Shown: positions 1-7,132 of the stretch, piece by piece
How positions within the stretch are numbered: the stretch's first letter is position 1
Layout of the letters: the number at the start of each line of letters is the position of its first letter
Source of the DNA: an uncultured Leptotrichia sp.
Lineage (GTDB): Bacteria; Fusobacteriota; Fusobacteriia; Fusobacteriales; Leptotrichiaceae
Assembly: GCA_938017765.1 (NCBI GenBank)
Contig: CALIJH010000150.1
Location: forward strand, 1 to 11,374
DNA: 11,374 nt
Direction: 5' to 3'
The notes under the pieces: generated by a model
Databases searched by the model: none
What the model saw: the letters and a program-made list of their open reading frames with translations, nothing else
Told to the model about the DNA's origin: nothing
Program-made: the position numbers and the translations under genes

Positions 1-10
1 TATCAATCAT
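1..10 (-). CDS. Start of a further minus-strand gene, cut by the window edge
   Basis: Only three codons (ATG ATT GAT) are inside the window. The reason to call it is an AAGGAG Shine-Dalgarno at 20-25 with 9 nt spacing to this ATG, 35 nt after the stop of the preceding secreted-protein gene. An in-frame ATG at 34 (MIKKERDYMID) is the alternative start but has no ribosome binding site. It is probably co-transcribed with the gene at 46-594. Nothing can be said about its function. Confidence 0.4.
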
Positions 11-45
11 ATAATCCCGCTCCTTTTTTATCATAGCCGTTTTTA

Positions 46-594
46 CTATTCTTCCGTTGCTTTCTCCAATATCTCAATTATGTTAAAATTTTTATCAGAA
101 CTATTATTTTTATCAAGAATAACAATCTTTTTTAATTTACTGTCAAATCCAAAATATAATTTATCATATTTTTCGCCTTTAAGGTCGGTATAGTTTTTTA
201 TATAAAATATATTTTTTTGTTTATCAGGATAAATTATATATCTTTTCAGTTTGCCTTCTTTTTCTCCTTTTGCAATTTGCTCTTTGGAATAAGGTTGATT
301 TATATATTTTATTCTTTTACGTGAATGGCAGTAACATTCAAAAACAAAATCCGGTTTCCACTGTATCAGATATTTTTGATTATTTTCCTGTATAATCTGA
401 AAATTGTGTTTTCCGCTTTCTTCGTCAAATACCTTGTCCGAATTTGCACTGAACCACGAAACTTTTTTCGGATTTCCCGATAAATTTTTTTCCATTTCAT
501 CATTTGGAATAAACCCACTTTCAAATGAAATATTCTTTTGTCCAAATATTGTTATTCCTGTTAGAAATACAAGCAATAAAATCAGTTTTTTCAT
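46..594 (-). CDS. Small secreted protein of unknown function
   Basis: This 182-residue protein is not recognised as a member of any family. It begins with a Sec-type signal peptide: KK, then a hydrophobic stretch (LILLLVFLTGITIF) ending near residues 18-19. No lipobox cysteine is visible, so it is likely periplasmic or exported. The mature part is hydrophilic, Lys/Asn/Tyr-rich and mostly beta-like, with one C-x-C-H motif (C87, C89, H90). I chose the ATG at 594 because AAGAAAGGA at 601-609 sits 6 nt upstream; the longer in-frame start at 612 would bury that site in the coding region. It is on the same strand as the heme operon but separated by a terminator and has its own candidate promoter, so a heme role is not implied. 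A possible second gene follows after its stop. Confidence 0.7.
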   Translation of the reverse strand: MKKLILLLVFLTGITIFGQKNISFESGFIPNDEMEKNLSGNPKKVSWFSANSDKVFDEESGKHNFQIIQENNQKYLIQWKPDFVFECYCHSRKRIKYINQPYSKEQIAKGEKEGKLKRYIIYPDKQKNIFYIKNYTDLKGEKYDKLYFGFDSKLKKIVILDKNNSSDKNFNIIEILEKATEE

Positions 595-600
595 ATTTTT

Positions 601-609
601 TCCTTTCTT
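601..609 (-). promoter_or_regulatory. Ribosome binding site that decides the start of the secreted protein
   Basis: On the minus strand this reads AAGAAAGGA, 6 nt before the ATG at 594. It favours that start over the in-frame ATG at 612, which would place the site inside the gene. Confidence 0.7.
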
Positions 610-647
610 CATATTTATAACTTCATTTTTTATTCTATTTATTATAA

Positions 648-676
648 ATTTTACCTTAAATTTTATAAATTTTCAA
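648..676 (-). promoter_or_regulatory. Candidate sigma70 promoter for the secreted-protein gene
   Basis: On the minus strand TTGAAA (671-676) and TAAAAT (648-653) are separated by exactly 17 nt. This predicts a transcript start near 641 and a leader of about 47 nt. In such AT-rich DNA chance matches are common, so the call rests on the spacing and on its position between the upstream terminator and the gene. Confidence 0.45.
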
Positions 677-778
677 CTCTAATTTACAAACAACGAAAAA
701 TTATTGACTTTTTATAATTTTATGATTTTTTTGATAATTCTGTATATATGATTTTATATTTTATTTTCCAATAAAAAC

Positions 779-808
779 AAAAAAGGAATACTGCAATATT
801 CCTTTTTT
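779..808 (-). terminator. Hairpin terminator at the end of the heme operon
   Basis: A perfect 12-bp inverted repeat (AAAAAAGGAATA at 779-790 against 797-808) surrounds a 6-nt loop (CTGCAA). On the minus strand the second arm ends in TTTTTT and runs on as GTTTTTATT, a good U-tract. It lies about 110 nt past the hmuF stop, with no gene between. The same hairpin has A and T tracts on both sides and could also stop plus-strand transcription. Only two G-C pairs support the stem, which is usual in genomes this AT-rich. Confidence 0.8.
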
Positions 809-918
809 ATTATATGTTCCCTATATGTCTTTGTTATTTACTAAATTATTTTAACATATCTCCAAAAAAAATCAAATAAAAAATCTATAAATATAATTAA
901 TTTAATATTTATTTTTAA

Positions 919-1425
919 TCAAAATCCTTCAAAAACCTTTTTTGCATTTTTAAAATCTTCTTCATTTGGATGTTTTGCGGCTTCAGCCCATTTCTTTTCA
1001 TTTTCGGGAGTAGGAGCATGATGTCCCGGCATATTCATCTTTCGGAATTTGTCAAGAAGTTTTGGGTCTATGGCTCCTCTGCATATAAATTCCCTTTCTA
1101 CCTTATTATTATTTTCTTCTAAAAATGTTTTTACTTTTGCCATACATTTTTTTGCATGTTCAGAATCGGGCTTTGCTCCCAGTGTTCCAAAAGCTCCCAC
1201 AGTCTTATCCCTTACTTCGGACATAAATTTTTTCATTCTTTCATCTGCATCGCCTTTGTCTACCCAATAACCAAATATTATTTTATCAAATTTTTTATGA
1301 TATTCGGAATTTTCTATTTCTGCAATATTTTTTATTTCTTTTTCTCCTTCGATTACTTCAAATATGGCTTTTGCCACTTTTTCAGTGTTTCCTGTCATTG
1401 TGGAATATACTACTAATGTACTCAT
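919..1425 (-). CDS. hmuF: Flavodoxin-family protein, HmuF/BilS-like, last gene of heme operon
   Basis: This 168-residue flavodoxin-like protein opens with a beta strand and the phosphate-binding loop S-T-M-T-G-N-T at residues 8-14, followed by a short alpha/beta fold. A tryptophan in GYWVDKG (W54) is placed where flavodoxins often stack on FMN. The C-terminal part (about 132-154) is unusual for an ordinary flavodoxin: a P-G-H-H-A-P-T-P-E-N segment and a further His at 152. In Fusobacterium nucleatum a flavodoxin-family protein next to the radical SAM heme enzyme (HmuF) binds heme and reduces the linear product anaerobilin; position and length suggest the same role here, but this is inference. 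Its GGAGGT ribosome binding site (1433-1438) overlaps the last codons of hmuW, whose stop is 4 nt away, so translation is probably coupled. It could alternatively serve only as electron donor to the radical SAM enzyme. Confidence 0.85.
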   Translation of the reverse strand: MSTLVVYSTMTGNTEKVAKAIFEVIEGEKEIKNIAEIENSEYHKKFDKIIFGYWVDKGDADERMKKFMSEVRDKTVGAFGTLGAKPDSEHAKKCMAKVKTFLEENNNKVEREFICRGAIDPKLLDKFRKMNMPGHHAPTPENEKKWAEAAKHPNEEDFKNAKKVFEGF

Positions 1426-1429
1426 ATTT

Positions 1430-2674
1430 CTAACCTCCCAGACATAATTTTATAAACTCGCTGTCCATATTATTTCCCCAAAATACTCCGTCAACAGTTA
1501 TTTCATAACGGTCATTATATAACTTTATATATTTTTTACTTTCAAACAGTTTAAACAGTTCATACAATTTATAAAATATTTCTTCCGATATATATTTTTT
1601 TACTTCTGAAAAATAGACTACGGGATATTGAAAAATTCCGCTCAAAATTTTTAATTTTCTCTCTTCTTCACTTGACATCATAAGAAACTGTCTTTCTTGA
1701 TTCATTCTAAACATATCAATATTCCCGAGCTTTCCTCCGGCTCCCACTCCTATGGGCAACGTATCCGTTCCTGCATTGAGAAGCTTGATATATTTATATT
1801 TATCCCTATTTTTTCTTACTATTTTTGTATGTTCCAGTATTTCATAATCATTTGTGGAAAGGAGCCTTTTCAGAAAAGCATCGTGTAATTTTTTATCCGT
1901 TTCCAGTTTGTAATTAAGCTCCAATCTATTTTCCCTTATATCTTCAGACATTTTTGAGCCTTCATATATCATAAGAGAATAAAAGCTTGCACTATCCAAC
2001 TCAAGATCTATAATAATATCCGCATCTTCCGTTACTTCTTCCACTGTTTCATCAGGATAATTATAAATTATGTCTATACAGACCAGTCCGTTAAAAGTTT
2101 CTTTCACTCTTTTCAGTCTTTTTATCGTTTCTTCTTTAGTGTATGTCCTGTTCAGTGTATCTCTTCCTTTCGGAGAAAATGACTGAATACCGATACTCAG
2201 TCTGTTTACTCCGTTTTCCTGTAAAATCTGTATCTTCCTGTCATTGAGATTATGCAATGTCGTTTCAAAAGTAAATTCATAATCATCAGTAAATTTGTAA
2301 TTTGCCTTTATACTTTGAAGAATTTTTTCTAACTGATGTTCACGTAATATTGTAGGTGTTCCTCCCCCAAAAAATATGGCGTCCAGCTTTTTACTTTTCA
2401 TATAGCTTGTTTTTCCATATCTTTCAAATTCATTAATCAGAAAAGCCGTATAATCTTCAAGGTCATTATCCAGCTGTTTTCTGTTGAGATTACAGAAAGA
2501 GCATATTTTATCACAGTAAGGAATATGGACATACATTACACCTTTTTCCTCTTCAGCTTCTGTCAAAAGAAGTTTTTCCATTTCCACAGGCGGAACAGGT
2601 CTTTTCATATGACCGAAATGTTTAGCTATTATACCGCCTACATCATGATGTGATTTAAAACGCTCACTAAACAT
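1430..2674 (-). CDS. hmuW: Radical SAM heme-opening enzyme (ChuW/HutW/HmuW family, anaerobilin synthase)
   Basis: This 414-residue enzyme is of the HemN-like radical SAM class. The iron-sulfur motif C-x3-C-x2-C is complete (C54, C58, C61, in PYCDKICSFCN), followed by F-F-G-G-G-T-P-T (101-108), which belongs to the SAM-binding site, and RLSIGIQSF (158-166), typical of HemN/HutW proteins. Characterised relatives (E. coli ChuW, F. nucleatum HmuW) open the heme ring without oxygen, using SAM, to give a linear tetrapyrrole and free iron. Its place between a HugZ-like protein and a flavodoxin in a heme uptake operon supports this over the coproporphyrinogen oxidase HemN. I chose the ATG at 2674 because AAGGAG at 2681-2686 lies 6 nt upstream; the in-frame ATG at 2698 has no ribosome binding site and would overlap the preceding gene. 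It acts in the cytoplasm. Confidence 0.9.
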   Translation of the reverse strand: MFSERFKSHHDVGGIIAKHFGHMKRPVPPVEMEKLLLTEAEEEKGVMYVHIPYCDKICSFCNLNRKQLDNDLEDYTAFLINEFERYGKTSYMKSKKLDAIFFGGGTPTILREHQLEKILQSIKANYKFTDDYEFTFETTLHNLNDRKIQILQENGVNRLSIGIQSFSPKGRDTLNRTYTKEETIKRLKRVKETFNGLVCIDIIYNYPDETVEEVTEDADIIIDLELDSASFYSLMIYEGSKMSEDIRENRLELNYKLETDKKLHDAFLKRLLSTNDYEILEHTKIVRKNRDKYKYIKLLNAGTDTLPIGVGAGGKLGNIDMFRMNQERQFLMMSSEEERKLKILSGIFQYPVVYFSEVKKYISEEIFYKLYELFKLFESKKYIKLYNDRYEITVDGVFWGNNMDSEFIKLCLGG

Positions 2675-2680
2675 ATATCT

Positions 2681-2686
2681 CTCCTT
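2681..2686 (-). promoter_or_regulatory. Ribosome binding site that decides the hmuW start
   Basis: AAGGAG on the minus strand overlaps the TAA stop of the HugZ-family gene (2685-2687) and sits 6 nt before the ATG at 2674. It selects that start over the ATG at 2698 and suggests translational coupling. Confidence 0.75.
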
Positions 2687-3467
2687 ATTCTCCGTCATTT
2701 CCGTAAATATGTCCGTCTTGAGTTACATGGTTCATTTCTCCATTTTCAGTTATATCATAGGCTTTCCCAATTCCTTTAATATATCTTCCGCTTTTAAAAG
2801 TCAGTTTCACAAGACAAAAATCTTTCATATTACGTGTCATTTTTATTACACTGTCTTTTTTTTCAAATTCATCCAAAATCTCTTCAAACTGGGAATCTCT
2901 TTCCAAAAATTCAGCAACTGCTTTAAATCTCGCTCTTACCCTTGCCGAAATCATTTTTGTCTTTGCTTCGTCTTCTACAAACAGCACTTCAAGTTTCCCG
3001 TTATTTTTCAAATTGTCAAAATGGTCCCCCGTTGTGCTTATAAAAATATAATTATCTCCTCTAAATCTCAAATAAGGAGCATAAGTAACATTAGGTTCTC
3101 CTTTTTCAGTTACTGTTCCGAGTATTACCGACTTAAATTCCCTTATAAAATCATTCAGCTCTATTTTCAATTCTTCTTCTTTTAAATGATTTTTATCCTT
3201 ATATCTTTCAGGAGCCGGAATTCCCAGTTCTTTTCTCGCTATTTTTGCCATTTTCACCATTTCCAGATGCATTCCCTGAAAATCGGTTCTTTTTATAAAA
3301 TTCACTTTCACATTTTCATTTCCGTTTATACGGATTGTCATTCCTTCTTCGTCTACATCTATCAGTCTTGCTTCTTTTACATCATCTCTTTTATTAAAAT
3401 GACGCACGTATAAAGCAAGCACCTCATTATGGTCTTCATTCATATGATTTAAAATTCTGTCTTTCAT
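2685..3467 (-). CDS. hugZ: HugZ-family heme-binding/heme oxygenase protein
   Basis: This 260-residue protein is laid out like Helicobacter pylori HugZ. It has a small N-terminal DUF2470-like domain (about 1-80, starting MKDRILNHMNEDH), then a pyridoxamine-phosphate-oxidase-like split-barrel (about 105-235, including SVILGTVTEKGEPNVTYAPY), then a C-terminal tail after GRYIKGIGKAYDI. HugZ ligates heme with a histidine in this C-terminal tail; H247 and H253 are the candidates here. Known HugZ/HutZ proteins degrade heme with oxygen or act as cytoplasmic heme carriers; in an anaerobe with HmuW alongside, a carrier or occasional-oxygen role is plausible but not shown. I chose the ATG at 3467: it matches where the HugZ N-terminus begins, AAGGTG and AAAGGAG lie just upstream, and the longer frame would start with TTG at 3512. 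Its stop is 10 nt before the hmuW start. Confidence 0.87.
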   Translation of the reverse strand: MKDRILNHMNEDHNEVLALYVRHFNKRDDVKEARLIDVDEEGMTIRINGNENVKVNFIKRTDFQGMHLEMVKMAKIARKELGIPAPERYKDKNHLKEEELKIELNDFIREFKSVILGTVTEKGEPNVTYAPYLRFRGDNYIFISTTGDHFDNLKNNGKLEVLFVEDEAKTKMISARVRARFKAVAEFLERDSQFEEILDEFEKKDSVIKMTRNMKDFCLVKLTFKSGRYIKGIGKAYDITENGEMNHVTQDGHIYGNDGE

Positions 3468-3472
3468 CTTTT

Positions 3473-3485
3473 CACCTTCTCCTTT
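3473..3485 (-). promoter_or_regulatory. Double ribosome binding site fixing the hugZ start
   Basis: On the minus strand AAAGGAG (3479-3485) is directly followed by AAGGTG (3473-3478), 5 nt before the ATG at 3467. This places the start there rather than at the upstream in-frame TTG at 3512. Confidence 0.65.
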
Positions 3486-3513
3486 ATTATTATGTATTTT
3501 ATTTTTCCCCAAC

Positions 3514-4329
3514 TTATCGCGGATTAAACCTGAAAGGCTTTGTTATGGTACATTTCAGTGTTTCAGGATTTTTTATTTTTACTCTTATTCCGCTTGCAGC
3601 TCTTCTGGCTTCATCCCGAAATATATTGTTTCCTCCGGATACTCCTATAATGGAAACACTTCCGTTACTGTTAAAATTCAGCTTTACGTTTATCACAACG
3701 GTATTTTTCAATCCCAGTCTTTCAGCAGCAACAGGATACTGTAAATTAGGATTATAAGTTACGGTAAAGTCTATCCCTTCACGACACACATTAGTAACTT
3801 TTTCTTTTCCCCCGTCATTATTATTTCCGGCATCTTTACTGCTGTTATTGTGCTGCCTGTTACTATTTCCGTTGGTACTGGCTCCGTTATCCGTTACTTT
3901 CCCCGTATCTCCCGAGCTTGTATTTTTGTCAGAAACCGAATTTCCCGATGACAGCTGCCCATCATTATTAGATTGATGATTATTGTTATTATTGACTGCT
4001 GTCTGTCTGTTTTCAGCAGGACTGACTATATTTCTATTTTCAGTTTTTTGAGTTTTTTTTACCGTTTCAATATTTTTTTTAATATCACTGTTTTCAGTTA
4101 TTCTGTTAATATCCTGTATTATTTCGGATTTACTGCTGTTTATTTCCTTATTTTTCTGTTCCAGATCTTCCTGCCCCGTATTTATTGCATTATCATTATT
4201 TTCAAAAGACATATTTTGCAGATTTACGGTTATTACTTCCTGCTTTTCTTCCGTATCTTTCAGTAGAGTAAAGATTGGTATAAACAAAATACCGATATTT
4301 AAAATTATTGAAATAATATAAAATTTCAT
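3514..4329 (-). CDS. tonB: TonB energy-transducing protein with Asn/Ser/Gly-rich linker
   Basis: This 271-residue protein has TonB architecture. One N-terminal membrane helix (about 4-23) anchors it in the inner membrane, a long low-complexity periplasmic linker follows (about 24-180), and a C-terminal TonB domain (about 185-271) carries the Y-P-x-x-A motif (YPVAAERLGLKN, Y198-P199), a central INVKLNFNSNGSV strand region and a final FRFNPR. It passes proton-motive force from ExbB/ExbD to the outer-membrane receptor. The linker is odd: instead of Pro-Lys/Pro-Glu repeats it is rich in Asn, Ser, Gly and Asp, with a single proline (P104) between residues 19 and 193. Two cysteines flank the C-terminal domain (C182, C260) and could form a disulfide. 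It lies 51 nt after hmuT, with a GGGGAA ribosome binding site 7 nt from the ATG, and is separated from exbBD by four genes. The family call is firm; the receptor partner is inferred from the operon. Confidence 0.88.
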   Translation of the reverse strand: MKFYIISIILNIGILFIPIFTLLKDTEEKQEVITVNLQNMSFENNDNAINTGQEDLEQKNKEINSSKSEIIQDINRITENSDIKKNIETVKKTQKTENRNIVSPAENRQTAVNNNNNHQSNNDGQLSSGNSVSDKNTSSGDTGKVTDNGASTNGNSNRQHNNSSKDAGNNNDGGKEKVTNVCREGIDFTVTYNPNLQYPVAAERLGLKNTVVINVKLNFNSNGSVSIIGVSGGNNIFRDEARRAASGIRVKIKNPETLKCTITKPFRFNPR

Positions 4330-4380
4330 TGCTGTTCCCCTGTTCCGAAATAAATCCCCTCTTTTATTTTTTTAGAATTA

Positions 4381-5265
4381 CTAATTTTTTTGAGTTTTTT
4401 CATATACTTCCGCAATATGGTCTATTATTCTTGGAGAACCTCTCAAAACCTGATTGGAATCAAGAACAATAAATTTTTTATTTTTTATTGCGTCTACGTC
4501 TTTTATCTGAGGATTTGCCTTCACAATTTCATCAGGATTTTTTACTAATGTCAGAATAACGTCAGGGTTTTCCTTTATCAGATATTCAGGTGTCAAAATA
4601 GGACTGTTTCCCGGCATATTGTCCGCAATATTTTTTATATTGAGCAATTTCATAATATCATCAGGCAAAGTATCCTTGCCAAATATTCTCATAGGAGCAG
4701 CCGACAGTATAAACACTCCTTTTTTCTCCTTTGTTTCCAACTTTTTGATTTTTTCAAGCTTTTCCCTTTTTTCTGCAATTATTTTTTCAGCTTCTTTTTC
4801 TTTGCCGAGCATTTTTCCTATCTCTCTAAAATTAGCAAAAATTTCTTCTATTGTATTTGCCCCAACATTTTTAAGTTCAATATTATTAGATTTCATAAGA
4901 TTTTCAAAGCCTTCGGGAGCGTAAAAAGTGGAAGTTATTACCAAATCAGGTTTCAGAGAAAGTACTTTTTCTACTGAAACATTTGTAAAAGTTCCTACAC
5001 TTTCAAGTTTGTCTGTTTTATCTTCGGGCCATATTTTTGACCTTTGGAGCTTTGTGATTCCTACAATTTTATCTTCAGCACCGAGCAGATATATCATTTC
5101 AACTACAGCAGGATCCATAACCACTATCCTTTTATATTTACTTTCTCCCTGCGGGCTTTCTTTACTGTCATTATTCTTTTTCGAGCAGGATATTATCATC
5201 AAAGACATCAATAAAACAAAGAAAAGAAAACTCTTTTTCATCACTCCATTTTTTATAAATTTCAT
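4381..5265 (-). CDS. hmuT: Heme/iron ABC transporter substrate-binding lipoprotein (HmuT-like)
   Basis: This 294-residue lipoprotein has a signal peptide ending in the lipobox I-I-S-C, with C27 as the lipid-bearing residue. The mature protein is a class III periplasmic binding protein of the BtuF/FhuD/HmuT type. It has an N-terminal lobe (KRIVVMDPAVVEMIYLLGAE, then VEKVLSLKPDLVITS), a long linking helix rich in Lys/Glu (about 136-182) and a C-terminal lobe with LIKENPDVIL. It captures the ligand in the periplasm and delivers it to the permease. Heme specificity is inferred from the operon, as family sequence alone does not separate heme, siderophore and B12 binders. The start at 5265 is supported by AAGGAGG (5274-5280) 8 nt upstream; M9 is a weaker internal alternative. 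A 78-nt gap separates it from hmuV, longer than most gaps in this operon. Confidence 0.85.
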   Translation of the reverse strand: MKFIKNGVMKKSFLFFVLLMSLMIISCSKKNNDSKESPQGESKYKRIVVMDPAVVEMIYLLGAEDKIVGITKLQRSKIWPEDKTDKLESVGTFTNVSVEKVLSLKPDLVITSTFYAPEGFENLMKSNNIELKNVGANTIEEIFANFREIGKMLGKEKEAEKIIAEKREKLEKIKKLETKEKKGVFILSAAPMRIFGKDTLPDDIMKLLNIKNIADNMPGNSPILTPEYLIKENPDVILTLVKNPDEIVKANPQIKDVDAIKNKKFIVLDSNQVLRGSPRIIDHIAEVYEKTQKN

Positions 5266-5343
5266 AAGAAGTTCCTCCTTATCAGCTATTATTTTTCACC
5301 ATTATTTTGTTTTTGATTTATTACTGTTTTCATAATTTATATA

Positions 5344-6129
5344 TTATATTTTTTTCGGTATTACATAAAAATGACCGTTATGTTTTGCCACTTCACATTC
5401 AAACCCGTATATTTCATAAAAAACTTCGGGTCTGAACAGTTCTTCGGGAGTACCTTTGTATTTTATTTTCCCGTCTTTCAAAAATACGAGATTATCACAG
5501 TACATCGAAGCTAAATTCAAATCATGCATTACCATTATTGCGGTCATATTTTCAGTTTTTACAAAATTAAAAACCAGCTTCATTATCTCAAGTGCATAAT
5601 TCATATCAAGGGCCGAAGTCGGCTCATCAAGCATTATGATAGACGTATCCTGTGCTAATGACCTTGCCAGCAAAACCCTCTGAAATTCTCCTCCTGAAAG
5701 GGAAAAAATATTTCTTTTCCTGAAATTTTCGAGATTCAGTTTTTTTAATATTTCACTTACTTTATCATCATCTTCTTTATCAAAACCTGCCCATTTATTT
5801 TTTATGTACGGCACTCTCCCCATATAGACCACTTCTTCCACGGACATAGGCATTGAGAGAGATGACTTTTGAGGAACAAAGCTCAATATTTCCGAAAGCT
5901 CTTTTTGGCTGTATTCTTTCAGTTCTTTATCCTGAAGTCTTATTATTCCCGTTCTCGGAGAAATATATTTCAATATAATTTTTAAAAGAGTGGATTTCCC
6001 GCAGCCATTAGGCCCGAGTATCCCTGTAAATTCTCCTTTTTTTATATTCAAATCTATTCCGTTTAAAAGTTTTTCACTTTTATCATCATAAGAAAATATG
6101 ATATTTTCGGCATATATATCATTTTTCAC
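5344..6129 (-). CDS. hmuV: Heme/iron ABC transporter ATP-binding protein (HmuV/FecE-like)
   Basis: This 261-residue ATPase has all nucleotide-binding motifs in order: Walker A GPNGCGKST (39-47), Q-loop Q87, signature LSGGE (144-148), Walker B IIMLDEP (164-170), D-loop ALD and switch histidine H202 (MVMHDLN). Length and motif spacing match the FecE/FhuC/BtuD/HmuV group that pairs with FecCD permeases. It powers import through the neighbouring permease from the cytoplasmic face. It starts with GTG at 6129; GGAGG (6138-6142) 8 nt upstream lies in the last codons of hmuU, whose stop is only 4 nt away. This indicates coupled translation of the two transporter subunits. The family is certain; heme as substrate comes from context. 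Confidence 0.92.
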   Translation of the reverse strand: MKNDIYAENIIFSYDDKSEKLLNGIDLNIKKGEFTGILGPNGCGKSTLLKIILKYISPRTGIIRLQDKELKEYSQKELSEILSFVPQKSSLSMPMSVEEVVYMGRVPYIKNKWAGFDKEDDDKVSEILKKLNLENFRKRNIFSLSGGEFQRVLLARSLAQDTSIIMLDEPTSALDMNYALEIMKLVFNFVKTENMTAIMVMHDLNLASMYCDNLVFLKDGKIKYKGTPEELFRPEVFYEIYGFECEVAKHNGHFYVIPKKI

Positions 6130-6133
6130 AGGA

Positions 6134-7132
6134 TTATCCTCCTTTCCCTTTTTTTATTGCCAGATATAGAAAAAAAGGAGCCCCGAAAAATGCAGTTACT
6201 ATCCCGATAGGAATTTCCACAGGACTCAATATCGTCCGCCCTATCGTATCACAAATGAGAAGAAACAGACCTCCTCCCAGAGTTGCAAGGGGTATCAGTT
6301 TTACGTTACTGCTACTCTTAGTTATAAGCCTTATTGTATGAGGAGCTATCAGTCCTACAAATCCTATCATTCCTGTGAATGCTACCGAAAATCCTACAAT
6401 CAGTGAAGATATTATGAGTATATTTCTTTTGAGCTTTCCCACGTCAAGGCCTAAGGAATGAGCTTCTTCATCTCCACTCAAAAGTAAATCCAAATCGTAT
6501 CTCTTTAAATAAAAATATGCAACCGATATTATAAGAGGAATTGTCAAAATACCTACTCTGAGCCATGACGAAGTTCCTATATATCCCATCATCCACGCCA
6601 CGATTTTAAATGAATCCTGTCCGATAAGATACATACTGAATGAAGTAAATGCTCCTAAAAAAGAGGATATTGCAATTCCTATTATTAAAAGTGAAGTTAT
6701 ATCAGTTCCATTTTTTCTTGATGATAATCTGAATATTAGCAATATAACAGCCACTGATGTGATAAACCCTGATATCCCGTACATTATATCGGGAAGTTCC
6801 AGCATAAAGGCTATTACGGCACCGAAAGTGGCACTTGCAGATATTCCTATTATATAGGGGTCTGCCAGAGGATTTCGGAAGACAGTCTGTACGACTGTCC
6901 CCGAACTTGCCAATAGCATTCCTATCAATACGGCCATTAGTATTCTCGGTAATCTTATATTTAAAATGATATTTTTTATTGAGCTGTCCACATTATTTTT
7001 GTTCAGAAAAGAGCCGATTATATTTTTCAATGAAATATCCGTATCCCCCATTTTTAGAGCAATAAATATGAATATAAACAGAAATATTACAAGTCCTGCA
7101 TATATTTTTTTCATATTTATATTAGAATTCAT
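6134..7132 (-). CDS. hmuU: Heme/iron ABC transporter permease, FecCD family (HmuU-like)
   Basis: This 332-residue inner-membrane permease has the length and hydrophobic pattern of the ten-helix FecCD/BtuC family. Recognisable family blocks are RLPRILMAVLIG (60-71), NPLADPYIIGIS (87-98), GFVGLIAPHTIRL (257-269, in the region that docks the ATPase) and EIPIGIVTAFFGAPFF (306-321). It forms the channel for the HmuT-delivered substrate and probably works as a homodimer, as only one permease gene is present. The ATG at 7132 lies inside the end of the receptor gene (11-nt overlap), with only a weak TTGGGTG ribosome binding site, so it may depend on ribosomes finishing the receptor. ATG at 7114 is a possible but no better alternative. 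Confidence 0.9.
   Translation of the reverse strand: MNSNINMKKIYAGLVIFLFIFIFIALKMGDTDISLKNIIGSFLNKNNVDSSIKNIILNIRLPRILMAVLIGMLLASSGTVVQTVFRNPLADPYIIGISASATFGAVIAFMLELPDIMYGISGFITSVAVILLIFRLSSRKNGTDITSLLIIGIAISSFLGAFTSFSMYLIGQDSFKIVAWMMGYIGTSSWLRVGILTIPLIISVAYFYLKRYDLDLLLSGDEEAHSLGLDVGKLKRNILIISSLIVGFSVAFTGMIGFVGLIAPHTIRLITKSSSNVKLIPLATLGGGLFLLICDTIGRTILSPVEIPIGIVTAFFGAPFFLYLAIKKGKGG

Larger units (their letters stand above)
595..918. other. Non-coding spacer between the secreted-protein gene and the heme operon
   Basis: This 324-base AT-rich gap holds the ribosome binding site and promoter of the secreted-protein gene at its left end and the operon terminator at 779-808. The rest (about 677-778 and 809-918) is A/T runs with frequent stops in all frames. 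I see no small gene, RNA gene or further hairpin in it. Confidence 0.7.

Noticed and set aside
700..720. A plus-strand promoter-like TTGACT plus TATAAT near 705-718.
   Set aside because: The two boxes are only a few nucleotides apart and no plus-strand gene follows.
2675..2698. The longer hmuW start at 2698, overlapping the end of hugZ.
   Set aside because: No Shine-Dalgarno is present before it, whereas AAGGAG is placed exactly for the ATG at 2674.
3468..3512. A 15-residue N-terminal extension of HugZ.
   Set aside because: It would start with TTG without a ribosome binding site and would place the double site at 3473-3485 inside the gene; the H. pylori HugZ N-terminus aligns with the ATG at 3467.
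3780..4260. The Asn/Ser-rich part of TonB as a DNA tandem repeat or inserted element.
   Set aside because: The protein is low-complexity, but the DNA shows no regular repeat unit or element ends.
5289..5333. A 14-codon ATG-to-TAA ORF on the minus strand in the hmuV-hmuT gap.
   Set aside because: No ribosome binding site precedes its ATG, and the Lys/Asn/Gln-rich content is what AT-rich spacer DNA gives by chance.
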